Below, piece by piece: positions 8,526 through 18,984 of a stretch of 58,856 bases of DNA. The translations under genes were made by a program, and so were the position numbers. Below the pieces are notes generated by a model. That model worked only from the letters and a program-made list of their open reading frames with translations, did not search any database and was not told the origin of the DNA. Source of the stretch: Pseudomonadota bacterium (lineage in GTDB: Bacteria; Pseudomonadota; Alphaproteobacteria; Rhizobiales; Xanthobacteraceae); assembly GCA_023386635.1 (NCBI GenBank), contig JAEWJH010000008.1, positions 1-58,856 on the forward strand, given 5' to 3'. Position 1 is the first letter of the stretch; each line of letters opens with the position of its first letter.

Positions 8526-9503
8526 ATGTCCGGAAAGCCTGATGTTCTGCTGGTGGGTCACAAGAAGCCCACCATCGTCAATGGATTGGCCAATGCCGTC
8601 ACGCTGCATACGCTGATCGACGCCAAGGATCCGGACGCTTTCCTTGCCCCGCTCGCCGACAAGATCAGCGGCCTCGCCGTCGCCTACACGGCGAACAAGA
8701 TCGACGCCGCGTTCATGCAGCGGTTTCCCAAGCTGAAGATCATTTCGTCGTTCGGCGTCGGCTACGACCATATCGATGCGAAATGGGCCGGCGCGCACGG
8801 CATCACCGTCACCCACACGCCGGACGTGCTCAACGAGGAAGTCGCGGACACCGCGCTCGGCCTGTTGCTGATGACGGTGCGCGAACTGCCGCAGGGCGAG
8901 CAGCATCTGCGCGCAGGCAAATGGCCGCAGGGCGCGTTCCGGCTCAGCCCCGGAACATTGCGCGACCGCACGGTCGGCATCGTCGGCATGGGCCGCATCG
9001 GCCGCGCCATCGGCAAGCGGCTCGAAGCGTTCGGCGTGCCGGTCGTCTATCACAGCCGCAATCCGCAACAGGGCGTGACCTATAAATACTACCCCAACCT
9101 CCTCGACATGGCGCGCGATGTCGACACGCTGATGCTGATCGTGCCGGGCGGCGCCGCCACCAGGAACATGATCAACGCCGAGGTACTGAAGGCGCTCGGA
9201 CCGAACGGCATCGTCATCAACATGGCGCGCGGCTCGGTGATCGACGAACCGGCTCTCATCGAAGCGCTGAAGAACAAGACCATTCTGTCCGCAGGGCTCG
9301 ACGTGTTCGTCAACGAGCCGCATGTGCCGGCAGAGCTGATGGCCATGGAGAATGTCGTGCTGCTGCCGCATCTCGGTTCGGCGTCAGCGCATACGCGCCG
9401 CGCCATGGATCAGCTCGTGGTCGACAACCTGCTTGCTTATTTCGCTGGCAAGCCGCCGCTGACGCCGGTGCCGGAAACGCCGTGGCCACCGAAACACGGA
9501 TGA
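8526..9503 (+). CDS. D-2-hydroxyacid dehydrogenase (glyoxylate/hydroxypyruvate reductase-like)
   Basis: The 325-residue protein shows the D-isomer hydroxyacid dehydrogenase fold: FGVGYDHIDAKWA, the NAD(P) loop VGIVGMGRIGRAIG, and the catalytic Arg in NMARGSVIDE, Glu in VNEPHVP and His in LLPHLGSAS. It likely reduces glyoxylate, hydroxypyruvate or a related 2-oxoacid. The ATG at 8526 has a good upstream GGGGAAT and begins just before the first conserved residues. Its stop overlaps the gmhB start (ATGA), so an ordinary metabolic enzyme is translationally coupled to a heptose gene. The link to LPS chemistry is unclear. Confidence 0.88.
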   Translation: MSGKPDVLLVGHKKPTIVNGLANAVTLHTLIDAKDPDAFLAPLADKISGLAVAYTANKIDAAFMQRFPKLKIISSFGVGYDHIDAKWAGAHGITVTHTPDVLNEEVADTALGLLLMTVRELPQGEQHLRAGKWPQGAFRLSPGTLRDRTVGIVGMGRIGRAIGKRLEAFGVPVVYHSRNPQQGVTYKYYPNLLDMARDVDTLMLIVPGGAATRNMINAEVLKALGPNGIVINMARGSVIDEPALIEALKNKTILSAGLDVFVNEPHVPAELMAMENVVLLPHLGSASAHTRRAMDQLVVDNLLAYFAGKPPLTPVPETPWPPKHG

Positions 9504-10006
9504 GCGCGCTCCGGCCCGCGGCGTTCCTCGATCGCGACGGCGTGCTCAATCACGACGAGGGCTATGTCGCGACGCGCGAGCGCTTCCGCTGGATCGAGGG
9601 CGCCGTCGATGCCGTGAAGCGGCTCAATGCGGCCGGCTATCTGGTGTTCGTCGTCTCCAACCAGTCGGGCATCGCGCGCGGCTATTACACCGAAGACGAT
9701 CTCGCCGCGATCGACCGCTACATGCGCGAGGAAGTCTCGCGCGCCGGCGGCCGTATCGACGATGCGCGCTATTGCCCGTGGCTCGCCGACGGCGAGGTCG
9801 AGGCCTATCGCCGCGATTCCGACTGGCGAAAGCCGAAGCCCGGCATGCTGCTCGACCTGATGCAGCACTGGCCGGTCGATCGCGCGCACAGCTTCCTGAT
9901 CGGCGACAAGCACACCGATATGCAGGCGGCCGATGCCGCCGGCATCGCCGGGCATTTCTTCACCGGCGGCAATCTCGACGATTTCGTGAAAAACCTTCTG
10001 ACTTAA
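9500..10006 (+). CDS. gmhB: D-glycero-beta-D-manno-heptose 1,7-bisphosphate 7-phosphatase
   Basis: The 168-residue HAD-type phosphatase has AAFLDRDGVLNHDEGYV (nucleophile and acid/base aspartates), VFVVSNQSGIARG, and HSFLIGDKHTDMQAADAAG (motif IV). It removes the 7-phosphate between the two HldE steps. The ATG at 9500 overlaps the previous stop; an in-frame GTG at 9482 is possible. The zinc-loop cysteines of the E. coli enzyme (CPHH...CxCRKP) are mostly replaced here by CPWL...DSDWRKP, so the zinc site is probably lost. gmhA is not nearby. Confidence 0.9.
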   Translation: MSALRPAAFLDRDGVLNHDEGYVATRERFRWIEGAVDAVKRLNAAGYLVFVVSNQSGIARGYYTEDDLAAIDRYMREEVSRAGGRIDDARYCPWLADGEVEAYRRDSDWRKPKPGMLLDLMQHWPVDRAHSFLIGDKHTDMQAADAAGIAGHFFTGGNLDDFVKNLLT

Positions 10007-10010
10007 CAGC

Positions 10011-10094
10011 TGTCATTGCCGGGCTTGACCCGGCAATCCGTTTTAAAACAACGAAAGAGAAAGATGGATGCGCGGGTCATGCCCGCGCATGACA
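10011..10094. repeat. Intergenic palindromic repeat (REP-like)
   Basis: A hairpin TTGCCGGG-ctTGA-CCCGGCAA is followed about 40 bases on by a second hairpin of GCGCGGG/CCCGCGC, with 'gtcat' and 'atgac' at the outer ends. The same paired-palindrome plan recurs between other genes in this window. It lies between the convergent gmhB and waaC and may act as a terminator or mRNA end stabiliser. Confidence 0.75.
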
Positions 10095-10122
10095 ACAACT
10101 AAATCTGTCGACCTCGGAAGCG

Positions 10123-11079
10123 CTACCGCACCGCTTCAGCCTCAACCAGCGCCAGCGCCTTTTCCACCTCGCCGACCGACGGCACCAATCCCTGCGCGCC
10201 CACCACGGCGAGCGGCGCGATGCCGACCGGCCCGGTCAGCGCCGGCACGCTGCCGGTGAAAATCGCCACCAGCGGCACGTTCAGCGCCGCCGCGAGATGC
10301 ACGAGTCCCGTATCGACGCCGACGACGAAGCGCGCGCCGGCGAGCATTGCCGCCACCGCATCGAGCGGCTGACGTTCCGGCACGCGCGCATTCGGGATCG
10401 CGGCCGCCAATCGTTCGGCGCGCGCGCATTCGCGGTCATTGCCCCACGGCAGCAGCACTTCGATGCCGCGCGCGGCGATCCGACCGCCGAGCGCGATCCA
10501 GTTCGCCTCCGGCCATTCCTTGCCGGCTTGCGCGGTCGCATGCAGCAGTACGGCGTGATTCCCCGGCGTCTGCGCGACCCGCTCCTGCAATCCGTAATCC
10601 GGCGGAAACCGCATCGTGTAGCCGAGCGCGAGCGCGGTCAGCACGCGGTTGCGCTCGATCGCATGGAGCTGCCGGCCGACACGGAACGTCTTATCGTAGA
10701 ACCACGCCGCCGCGCGCTCGCGCACGCTCGCGGTGTCGTAACCGTAGCGCGGCCCATGGGCGAAGCGCGCGATCAGCGCCGTGCGCGCCAGTCCCTGGGT
10801 GTCGATCACCGCGTCATAGGTGCGCGCGCGCAGCACCGCGCGAAACGCGCCGATCTCGCGCCAGGTCGCCGCCGCGAACGGCGCGTGCCGCCAGCGCCGC
10901 GACGCCACCGGAATGACGGTGTTCACGCCCGGATGCAACCGCGCCAGCGGCGCGAACGCCTCCTCCACCACCCAGGCGATATGCGCCTGCGGGTGCTGCC
11001 GCCGCGCGTCGCTGACGGCCGGCATGTGGTGGATCACGTCGCCCAGCGACGAGGTTTTGATGAACAGGATGTCGGTCAT
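10123..11079 (-). CDS. waaC: ADP-heptose:LPS heptosyltransferase I
   Basis: The 318-residue GT9 protein starts MTDILFIKTSSLGDVIHHMP, the classic WaaC N-terminus, and has AHIAWVVEEAFAPL and GARFVVGVDTGLVHLAAALN with the D-T-G-x2-H motif. It adds the first heptose to Kdo of lipid A-Kdo2. The start at 11079 is preferred over 11094, because SSLGDVIH normally sits about ten residues from the start. It is convergent with gmhB and divergent from galE. Confidence 0.92.
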   Translation of the reverse strand: MTDILFIKTSSLGDVIHHMPAVSDARRQHPQAHIAWVVEEAFAPLARLHPGVNTVIPVASRRWRHAPFAAATWREIGAFRAVLRARTYDAVIDTQGLARTALIARFAHGPRYGYDTASVRERAAAWFYDKTFRVGRQLHAIERNRVLTALALGYTMRFPPDYGLQERVAQTPGNHAVLLHATAQAGKEWPEANWIALGGRIAARGIEVLLPWGNDRECARAERLAAAIPNARVPERQPLDAVAAMLAGARFVVGVDTGLVHLAAALNVPLVAIFTGSVPALTGPVGIAPLAVVGAQGLVPSVGEVEKALALVEAEAVR

Positions 11080-11201
11080 TCGCATCCCTGTCATATACGT
11101 CCTGTTAAGGATGTCGAACGCAATTCGGCAGGTCCCGCCATCACTAACCGGACATTTATATCGCGGCCCCTAGCGTCGTCCTCGTACTCACGTGCGAAGG
11201 G

Positions 11202-12227
11202 ATGCAGACCATGACCGTCCTGGTGACCGGCGGCGCCGGCTATATCGGCAGCCATACTGTCCACGAGCTCACCGATGCGGGCGAGCCGGTCGTCGTCCTC
11301 GACAATCTGAGCACCGGTTTCCGCTTCGCGCTGCCGTCGAGCGTGCCGCTGATCGTCGGCGAAGCGGGCAACCAGGCGCTGGTCGGCTCGCTGATCGAGC
11401 GTCACAAGGTCGATTCCATCATCCATTTCGCCGGCTCCATCGTCGTGCCGGAATCGGTCGCCGATCCGCTCGGCTATTATCTCAACAACACCGTCACCTC
11501 GCGCGCGCTGATCGAGAGCGCGGTGAAGCACGGCGTCAAGAACTTCGTCTTCTCCTCCACCGCCGCGGTCTACGGCGAGCAGGATAATGCACCGGTGAAC
11601 GAGGACGCCAACAAGGCGCCGCTGTCACCTTATGGCTGGTCCAAACTGATGACCGAGGTGATGCTGCGCGACGTCTCGCGCGCGCACGGCCTCAAGCACA
11701 CCATCCTGCGCTATTTCAACGTCGCCGGCGCGGACCCGAAGCTGCGCACCGGCCAGTCGACGCCCGCGGCGACGCATCTCATCAAGCTCGCGGCGCAGGC
11801 GGCGATCGGGCTTCGCCCCGAACTCAAAGTGTTCGGCACCGACTATCCGACGCCGGACGGCACCTGCATCCGCGACTACATCCACGTCACGGATCTGGCC
11901 CGCGCCCACTGGGCGGCGCTGCGGCATCTGCGCGCCGGCGGCGCCAGCGATACGTTCAACTGCGGCTATGGCCGCGGCTCGTCGGTGCTGGAGGTGATCG
12001 AGGCGATCCGCCGCGTCAGCGGGCTCGCCGTCGATGTGGATTATGTCGGCCGCCGCGCCGGCGATGCGGCGAGCCTCGTCGCAGACACCACCCGCATCCG
12101 CGCGACGCTCGACTGGGAACCCCAGTACGAAAACCTCGACACCATCGTCTCGCATGCGCTCGCGTGGGAAATCCGCCTGGCTGCCGATCCGGAAGACCCG
12201 CGCCAGCAAGAGACCGCGGCCGCCTGA
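11202..12227 (+). CDS. galE: UDP-glucose 4-epimerase
   Basis: The 341-residue SDR enzyme has VLVTGGAGYIGSHTVHEL, FVFSSTAAVYGEQ with the catalytic serine/threonine, and SPYGWSKLMTE with the tyrosine/lysine pair. GTCIRDYIHVTDLARAH is diagnostic of GalE. It interconverts UDP-glucose and UDP-galactose for polysaccharide synthesis. Two starts are possible, 11202 or the ATG at 11211 (MTVLVTGG); the latter gives the more usual N-terminus. It sits between waaC and the MsbA-like exporter, fitting envelope sugar supply. Confidence 0.93.
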   Translation: MQTMTVLVTGGAGYIGSHTVHELTDAGEPVVVLDNLSTGFRFALPSSVPLIVGEAGNQALVGSLIERHKVDSIIHFAGSIVVPESVADPLGYYLNNTVTSRALIESAVKHGVKNFVFSSTAAVYGEQDNAPVNEDANKAPLSPYGWSKLMTEVMLRDVSRAHGLKHTILRYFNVAGADPKLRTGQSTPAATHLIKLAAQAAIGLRPELKVFGTDYPTPDGTCIRDYIHVTDLARAHWAALRHLRAGGASDTFNCGYGRGSSVLEVIEAIRRVSGLAVDVDYVGRRAGDAASLVADTTRIRATLDWEPQYENLDTIVSHALAWEIRLAADPEDPRQQETAAA

Positions 12228-12248
12228 GACGAGACACCGCTCTCTCCA

Positions 12249-12337
12249 CGTCATGCCCGGGCTTGACCCGGGCATCCACCTTTCAAGGAAGATGGATTAC
12301 CGTGTCTCGCCGCTGCGCGCCGGCCCGGTAATGACGG
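12249..12337. repeat. Intergenic palindromic repeat (REP-like)
   Basis: A strong palindrome ATGCCCGGG-cttga-CCCGGGCAT, framed by 'cgtc', is followed by a 'gatgga' linker and the mirrored end GGCCCGGTAATGACG. It is the same family as the element after gmhB and separates galE from the exporter gene. Confidence 0.75.
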
Positions 12338-12453
12338 CAGGCTGGGCAAACCCGGCCTAACCGCTTGAAAAATCCCACCCGGAGGGGCATGTAGCCCCGA
12401 CCCGGCCGCGCCGGATTAACCCTTTCCGCCCCGGTTCCGGACGCGAGACCTCA

Positions 12454-14265
<1,812 letters not shown>

Positions 14266-14386
14266 CAAGCGGGACCGGTCAGCGGCGGCGCATTCGGCCC
14301 TCGGCCATCAGTGCTCCACCCCTGTACGCCTGCGGCAAAATGCGTTACCGGAAACCCGGTCCCGCTTTTTCAGCGAACGGATAGTC

Positions 14387-15097
14387 ATGAGCAACAACGA
14401 CAAGAAATACGTCATTCCGCCGGCGCCGCAGGCCTATATCGAGGTCGCGGGCTCGAGCGAGGTTTTCCCGGTCCGCCGCATCTGGTGCGTCGGCCGCAAT
14501 TACATCGAACACATTCGCGAAATGGGTCAGGACGAGCGCGCGCCGCCGTTCTTCTTCGCCAAGCCCGCGGACGCCATCGTCCATGACGGCCAGACCGTGC
14601 CATATCCGTCGCTGACCAAGGACATGCACCACGAGGTCGAACTCGTTGTCGCGCTGAAGTCGGGCGGGCGGAACATCCCGGTCGCCAAGGCCAACGACAC
14701 GATCTACGGCTACGCCGTCGGCATCGACCTCACCCGCCGCGACCTGCAGATCGCCTCGCGCGACATCAAGCGTCCGTGGGAAGTCGGCAAGGCGTTCGAC
14801 GGTTCGGCCCCGTGCGGCCCGATCATGCCGGCGAGCAAGATCGGCCACCCGACCAAGGGCAAGATCACCCTCAAGGTGAACGGCCAGCTCCGTCAGGACG
14901 GCGACCTCAACCAGTTGATCTGGAACATCCCCGAGACAATCTCGAAGCTCTCGGAGATGGTTGCGCTCGAAGCCGGCGACATCATCATGACCGGCACGCC
15001 GGCCGGCGTCGCCGCCACGGTGGTGGGCGACAAGATCGAATGCGAATGCGAGGGCGTCGGCAAGCTGACCGTCACCATCGGCCAGCCGCTCAAATAA
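14387..15097 (+). CDS. Fumarylacetoacetate hydrolase (FAH) family protein
   Basis: The 236-residue protein has the FAH fold signatures: RIWCVGRNYIEH, PFFFAKPADAIV, the metal-binding HHEVELVVAL with its E-x-E pair, GYAVGIDLTRRDLQ and DIIMTGTPAGVA. Family members are hydrolases, isomerases or oxaloacetate/acylpyruvate decarboxylases acting on beta-diketo or oxo acids; the exact substrate is not readable. The ATG at 14387 precedes the first family motif by about 30 residues; the longer frame from 14204 overlaps the exporter gene. A terminator follows. Confidence 0.88.
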   Translation: MSNNDKKYVIPPAPQAYIEVAGSSEVFPVRRIWCVGRNYIEHIREMGQDERAPPFFFAKPADAIVHDGQTVPYPSLTKDMHHEVELVVALKSGGRNIPVAKANDTIYGYAVGIDLTRRDLQIASRDIKRPWEVGKAFDGSAPCGPIMPASKIGHPTKGKITLKVNGQLRQDGDLNQLIWNIPETISKLSEMVALEAGDIIMTGTPAGVAATVVGDKIECECEGVGKLTVTIGQPLK

Positions 15098-15118
15098 TCG
15101 GCGTTTCGGATATCGACG

Positions 15119-15148
15119 AAAAGCCCGCCCTCACCGGCGGGCTTTTTG
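15119..15148 (+). terminator. Rho-independent terminator
   Basis: The arms AAGCCCGCC (15121-15129) and GGCGGGCTT (15136-15144) pair perfectly and are followed by a run of T. It ends the FAH-family gene. Confidence 0.85.
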
Positions 15149-15231
15149 TTGTGCAGCGGGAAGAGGAACCGGAGCCCGGACGCGCCGTTAACGAACCGGT
15201 AACCGGCGCAGGCCGACATTGGGGATGCCGC

Positions 15232-15483
15232 ATGAAGGACACCACCATGACGCTCGCGACTCACACCGATCTCCTGCCGTATCACGAGTCGCCTCCGCTC
15301 GCCGGCTATGTCCGTCCGCAGCAATCCGCCGATCTCGCCTCGACCATGGCCGAGCGGATCATGGCGTTCCATCCGGCGTCCGACGCGGAAGCGCTGAAAC
15401 TGCTGCGCGCCAGCTTTCCGCATTCTCCCTTGAGCCTGCGGGTGACGGCGCTCGATTTCCTCAACCGCCGACGCGCGCGCTGA
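15232..15483 (+). CDS. Small hypothetical protein
   Basis: From ATG 15232 an 83-residue protein reads MKDTTMTLATHTDLLPYHESP and ends LRVTALDFLNRRRAR. It is helical in the second half (STMAERIMAFHPASDAEALKLL) and has no signal peptide or membrane segment. Codon usage matches the neighbourhood, which supports a real gene. A second start at 15247 is possible. The family is not recognised. It converges with livF seven bases away. Confidence 0.6.
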   Translation: MKDTTMTLATHTDLLPYHESPPLAGYVRPQQSADLASTMAERIMAFHPASDAEALKLLRASFPHSPLSLRVTALDFLNRRRAR

Positions 15484-15489
15484 AGCTCG

Positions 15490-16194
15490 TCACAAGCCGA
15501 GATAGGCCTGACGCACGCGGTCGTCCGCGAGCAGTTGGTCGCCGCGCCCCGTCAGCGTGATGCGGCCGTTCTCCAGCACATAAGCGCGCTGCGCGAGCTT
15601 GAGCGACACCGCGACGTTCTGCTCGACCAGCAGACATGTCAGCCCGTCGCGGTTAAGATCGGCTACCGTCTGCAAAACGGCCTGCACTACCGCCGGCGCG
15701 AGGCCGAGCGACGGCTCGTCGAACATCACCAGTTCCGGCTCGCCCATCAGGCAGCGGCCGATCGCCAACATCTGCTGTTCGCCGCCGGACAGCGTACCCG
15801 ACGCCTGACCGCGCCGCTCGGCGAGCCGCGGAAACATCGCGAACACGCGGTCGAGGTTGCGCGCCTTCGCCGTCCGCGCGCGCGGCAGCATCGCGCCCAT
15901 GGCGAGGTTTTCCATGACGCTCAATGTCGGAAACACCTGCCGGCCTTCCGCCACCTGACCGATACCGAGATTGCAGACCTGATGGCTCGGCCGCCCGCCG
16001 ATATCCGTGCCGTTGAACACGATGCGGCCGCGCGAGGGCTTGTGCATGCCGGCGATGGTGCGGATCAGCGAGGTCTTGCCGGCGCCGTTGGCGCCGACGA
16101 TGGCGACGATCTCGCCGCGCGCGATTTCCAGTGCGACGCTGTCGAGCGCCTGCGCATCGCCATGGAATACATCGAGATCGCTGACGGAGAGCAT
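15490..16194 (-). CDS. livF: Branched-chain amino acid-type ABC transporter ATPase
   Basis: The 234-residue ATPase has Walker A GANGAGKTS, signature LSGGEQQMLAIGRCL and Walker B ELVMFDEPSLGLAP, with the LivF-type ending LTGRGDQLLADDRVRQAYLGL. The start at 16194 (MLSVSDLDVFHGD) overlaps the livG stop by four bases. A longer frame continues upstream but overlaps livG. It is the last gene of livHMGF and supplies energy for import. Confidence 0.93.
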   Translation of the reverse strand: MLSVSDLDVFHGDAQALDSVALEIARGEIVAIVGANGAGKTSLIRTIAGMHKPSRGRIVFNGTDIGGRPSHQVCNLGIGQVAEGRQVFPTLSVMENLAMGAMLPRARTAKARNLDRVFAMFPRLAERRGQASGTLSGGEQQMLAIGRCLMGEPELVMFDEPSLGLAPAVVQAVLQTVADLNRDGLTCLLVEQNVAVSLKLAQRAYVLENGRITLTGRGDQLLADDRVRQAYLGL

Positions 16195-16940
16195 CAGTGC
16201 ACCGCCTCCGCGCCGAGATAGGACTGGATCACCGCCGGATCGCGCACCACCTGCTGCGGCGAGCCTTCGGCGATGGTCGCGCCATGATGCAGCACGAGAA
16301 TGTGCGAGGCGAGCGCCATCACTGCGCGCATGACGTGCTCGATCAGGAGGATCGTCAGCCCGGTCTCGCGGTTGAGGTCGCGCAGGATGGCCACCATGCG
16401 GTCGGTCTCGGTCGGCCGCAAGCCGGCCATCACCTCGTCGAGCAGCAGAAGTTTCGGATCGGTCGCGAGCGCGCGCGCCACTTCGAGCCGCTTGCGGTCC
16501 GGCAGCGTCAGCGCGCCGGCCTTCTGCGCCCGCTTGTCGAAGAGATCCAGGCGGCGCAGCACCGCATGCGCGTGATCGCGCGCGACATCGACGTCGGGCC
16601 GCCGCAGCAGCGCGCCGATCACCACATTGTCCTCGACCGTGAGGCCGGGGAACGGCTTGACGATCTGGAACGTGCGGCCGATGCCGCGGCGGCACACCTG
16701 ATCGGGCGGCAGGCCGCCGATCGCTTCGCCATCGAAGATGATGCTGCCGCTGTCCGGCTTGAACACGCCGGCAATCAGATTGAACAGCGTGGTCTTGCCG
16801 GCGCCGTTCGGGCCGATCACGGCGAAGATTTCACCCTGCGGCACCGCGAACGACACGCGATCCACCGCCAGCAGACCAGTGAAGCGGCGGCTGATGCTGT
16901 CAACTTGCAGCAGCGGTTTCGCGGCCGTGCCCCCGGTCAT
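16194..16940 (-). CDS. livG: Branched-chain amino acid-type ABC transporter ATPase
   Basis: The 248-residue ATPase has Walker A GPNGAGKTT, the LivG-type CRRGIGRTFQIVKPFPGLTV region, and Walker B LLLLDEVMAGLRP. The usual LSGG signature is weak and reads GALTLPDRKRLEVARAL, as in many LivG-like proteins. It overlaps livM by four bases at its start and livF by three at its end. It pairs with LivF to drive the LivH/LivM pore. Confidence 0.92.
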   Translation of the reverse strand: MTGGTAAKPLLQVDSISRRFTGLLAVDRVSFAVPQGEIFAVIGPNGAGKTTLFNLIAGVFKPDSGSIIFDGEAIGGLPPDQVCRRGIGRTFQIVKPFPGLTVEDNVVIGALLRRPDVDVARDHAHAVLRRLDLFDKRAQKAGALTLPDRKRLEVARALATDPKLLLLDEVMAGLRPTETDRMVAILRDLNRETGLTILLIEHVMRAVMALASHILVLHHGATIAEGSPQQVVRDPAVIQSYLGAEAVH

Positions 16941-17938
16941 GGCCTGCGCTCCGTGACCTTGAGCTTGCGCGCCAGCCACGGCCACACGCCGTCCGGCAGC
17001 GCGACGACGACGAACAGCAGGCAGATGCCGTAGAACACCGCCTTCGCGCCCGGCACGTCGAGGCCGAGCCACGACAGCAGTTCGTGCATCGTTTCCGACA
17101 GCCCGGTCAGCAGGAACGCGCCGAGGATCGGCCCGAACAGCGTGCCGACGCCGCCGATGATCGGGCCGAGGATGATCTCGATCGAGCGGCCCATATTGAA
17201 CACCTGCTCGGGGAACAGGTTGTTGTAATAGAACGCGGTGAACACGCCGGCCGGCGCGGTCAGCCCCGCGGAGATCATCACCGCGATCATCTTGCAGCGG
17301 AACGTGTCGATGCCGAGCGCGCGCGCCGCGTCCTCGTCCTCGCGGATCGCCTGCCAGAAATAGCCGATCCGGCTACGCAGCAGCCATCGGCACAACAGCC
17401 ACGCACCGAGCGTCATCGTCAGGATGACGTAATAGAACATGGTCGGATTGCCGCGCAGATTGATGAGATCGTTGCTGGTGTATTGCGACACCGGCAGGAA
17501 GAAGCCGCCGGAGCCGCCGACATAGCTGAAATGATCGAAGCCGACGCGGGTGAACTCGGCGAAGGCGATGGTCAGAATCGCGAAATAGACGCCGCCGACA
17601 CGGAACCGAAACGCGAGGAAGCCGATGATCGCGCCGGCGGTCACCCCGACCGGGATCGCCGCCAGCATGCCGATCCAAGGGCCGACCCCGAAATGGACGA
17701 ACAGCGCCGCCGACACATACGCGGCCAGCCCGACGTATAGCGCATGGCCGAGCGACAACTGCCCGGCGAAACCCATCATCACGTTCCAGGCCTGGCCGGT
17801 GAACGCGAAATAGAGGATCAGGATCAGAACCGTGAGCAGATAATCGTTGGCGAGGAACGGCGCGGCGAGCATCAACGCCAGCAGCAGCACCAGCAACACG
17901 GCGCCGCGTTTCGACAGATCGGCGAACAGACCCGTCAT
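16937..17938 (-). CDS. livM: Branched-chain amino acid-type ABC permease
   Basis: The 333-residue protein is highly hydrophobic, with about eight to ten membrane helices. It has the LivM family stretch GFAGQLSLGHALYVGLAAY and the EAA-like cytoplasmic loop RALGIDTFRCKMIAVMISA that touches the ATPase. The start at 17938 (MTGLFADLSKRG) overlaps the livH stop; the upstream extension of the frame is a livH shadow. With LivH it forms the membrane pore. Confidence 0.93.
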   Translation of the reverse strand: MTGLFADLSKRGAVLLVLLLALMLAAPFLANDYLLTVLILILYFAFTGQAWNVMMGFAGQLSLGHALYVGLAAYVSAALFVHFGVGPWIGMLAAIPVGVTAGAIIGFLAFRFRVGGVYFAILTIAFAEFTRVGFDHFSYVGGSGGFFLPVSQYTSNDLINLRGNPTMFYYVILTMTLGAWLLCRWLLRSRIGYFWQAIREDEDAARALGIDTFRCKMIAVMISAGLTAPAGVFTAFYYNNLFPEQVFNMGRSIEIILGPIIGGVGTLFGPILGAFLLTGLSETMHELLSWLGLDVPGAKAVFYGICLLFVVVALPDGVWPWLARKLKVTERRP

Positions 17939-18810
17939 CGCTGCCGTTTCCCCATGATGCCCTGCGGCCGCAGCAGCAGGACCAGCACCAGCGCGGCGAC
18001 GGCGAACATGCTCTTCGCCGACGGCGTAAAGAACAGACCGGCCAGCGCCTCGGTCAGACCGATCAGCACGCCGCCGAGCAGCGCGCCAGGCATCGAGCCG
18101 AGCCCGCCGATGATCACGATGATGAAGGCCTGCAGCGTATAGGACGGTCCCAGCGCCGGCGTCACATCGGTGATCAGCACAAGCACCGAGCCGGCGGCGC
18201 CGACGCAAGCCGCGCCGATGCCGAAGGTCAGCGCATAGAGCCGCTTGACGTCGAGGCCGACCACCAGCGCGCCGGTGTAGTTGTCGGCGCAGGCGCGGAT
18301 CGCCTGCCCGATCAGGGTGAAGCGGAAGAAGGCGAACAGAACGATCGCCACCAGCACCGCCGCGAGTGCTGCATAGGCCTTGGTGGCGTCGACGATCAGC
18401 GTGCCGACCTCGAAGGAATCGAACGAATAGTCGGTCTGCACGCCGCGCGCATCCGGCCCGAAGATCATCAGCAGCACGTTGACGAGGATGATCGCCACCG
18501 CCACCAGCAGGATGAACTGGGTGTACTCCGGCTTGTTGACGAAGTCGTTGATCAGGCCGGCCTGCATCGCATAGCCGAACGCGAACAGCAGCGCCGCGAT
18601 CGGAACGAGCGACAGCAGCGGATCGATGCCGAGCGCTGTGAAAGCGCTGAAGGCGAGAAACATCGCAACCGTCATCATCTCGCCGTGGGCGAAGTTGACG
18701 ACACGGACGACGCCGAAGATCACCGACAGGCCGAGCGCCATCAGCCCGTAGACGAGCCCGGTGAGGATGCCGCCGACGGCAACGTTCAGGATGAGGTCGA
18801 TCGGCGGCAT
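17935..18810 (-). CDS. livH: Branched-chain amino acid-type ABC permease
   Basis: The 291-residue membrane protein contains GILTGLVYGLMALGLSVIFG and VVNFAHGEMM near the N-terminus, the standard LivH signature, and GLDVKRLYALTFGIGAACVGAAG, the ATPase contact loop. It is the first gene of livHMGF, with four-base overlaps to livM, so the four are one transcription and translation unit. The 174-base gap to the binding-protein gene contains palindromes. Confidence 0.93.
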   Translation of the reverse strand: MPPIDLILNVAVGGILTGLVYGLMALGLSVIFGVVRVVNFAHGEMMTVAMFLAFSAFTALGIDPLLSLVPIAALLFAFGYAMQAGLINDFVNKPEYTQFILLVAVAIILVNVLLMIFGPDARGVQTDYSFDSFEVGTLIVDATKAYAALAAVLVAIVLFAFFRFTLIGQAIRACADNYTGALVVGLDVKRLYALTFGIGAACVGAAGSVLVLITDVTPALGPSYTLQAFIIVIIGGLGSMPGALLGGVLIGLTEALAGLFFTPSAKSMFAVAALVLVLLLRPQGIMGKRQR

Positions 18811-18862
18811 CGTGTCCTGGGTTAGATCATCGTTCTTTCAGATTGAAGCGCACTCTCTCGCC

Positions 18863-18935
18863 GATCATTCCCGCGAAAGCGGGAATCCAGTTCTTTGGCT
18901 CAGGACTGGGTCCCCGCTTTTGCGGGGACGAACGG
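18863..18935. repeat. Intergenic palindromic repeat pair
   Basis: Two hairpins, TTCCCGC-gaaa-GCGGGAA and TCCCCGC-ttt-tGCGGGGA, separated by about 25 bases, lie between the binding-protein gene and livH. This is a different family from the 'cgtcatgcccggg' repeats. Placed inside a transporter operon, it could raise binding-protein mRNA relative to the membrane genes. Confidence 0.7.
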
Positions 18936-18984
18936 TGGAGAAAGCTGATTCAATTTAAGTCAGTCTGCTTTAAAGGCGAGCGGA

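Noticed and set aside
16937..18208. Longer versions of liv genes with extended N-termini (e.g. 423 residues for livM)
   Set aside because: The extensions are antisense or out-of-frame shadows of the upstream gene; the four-base ATGA overlaps give the proper starts.
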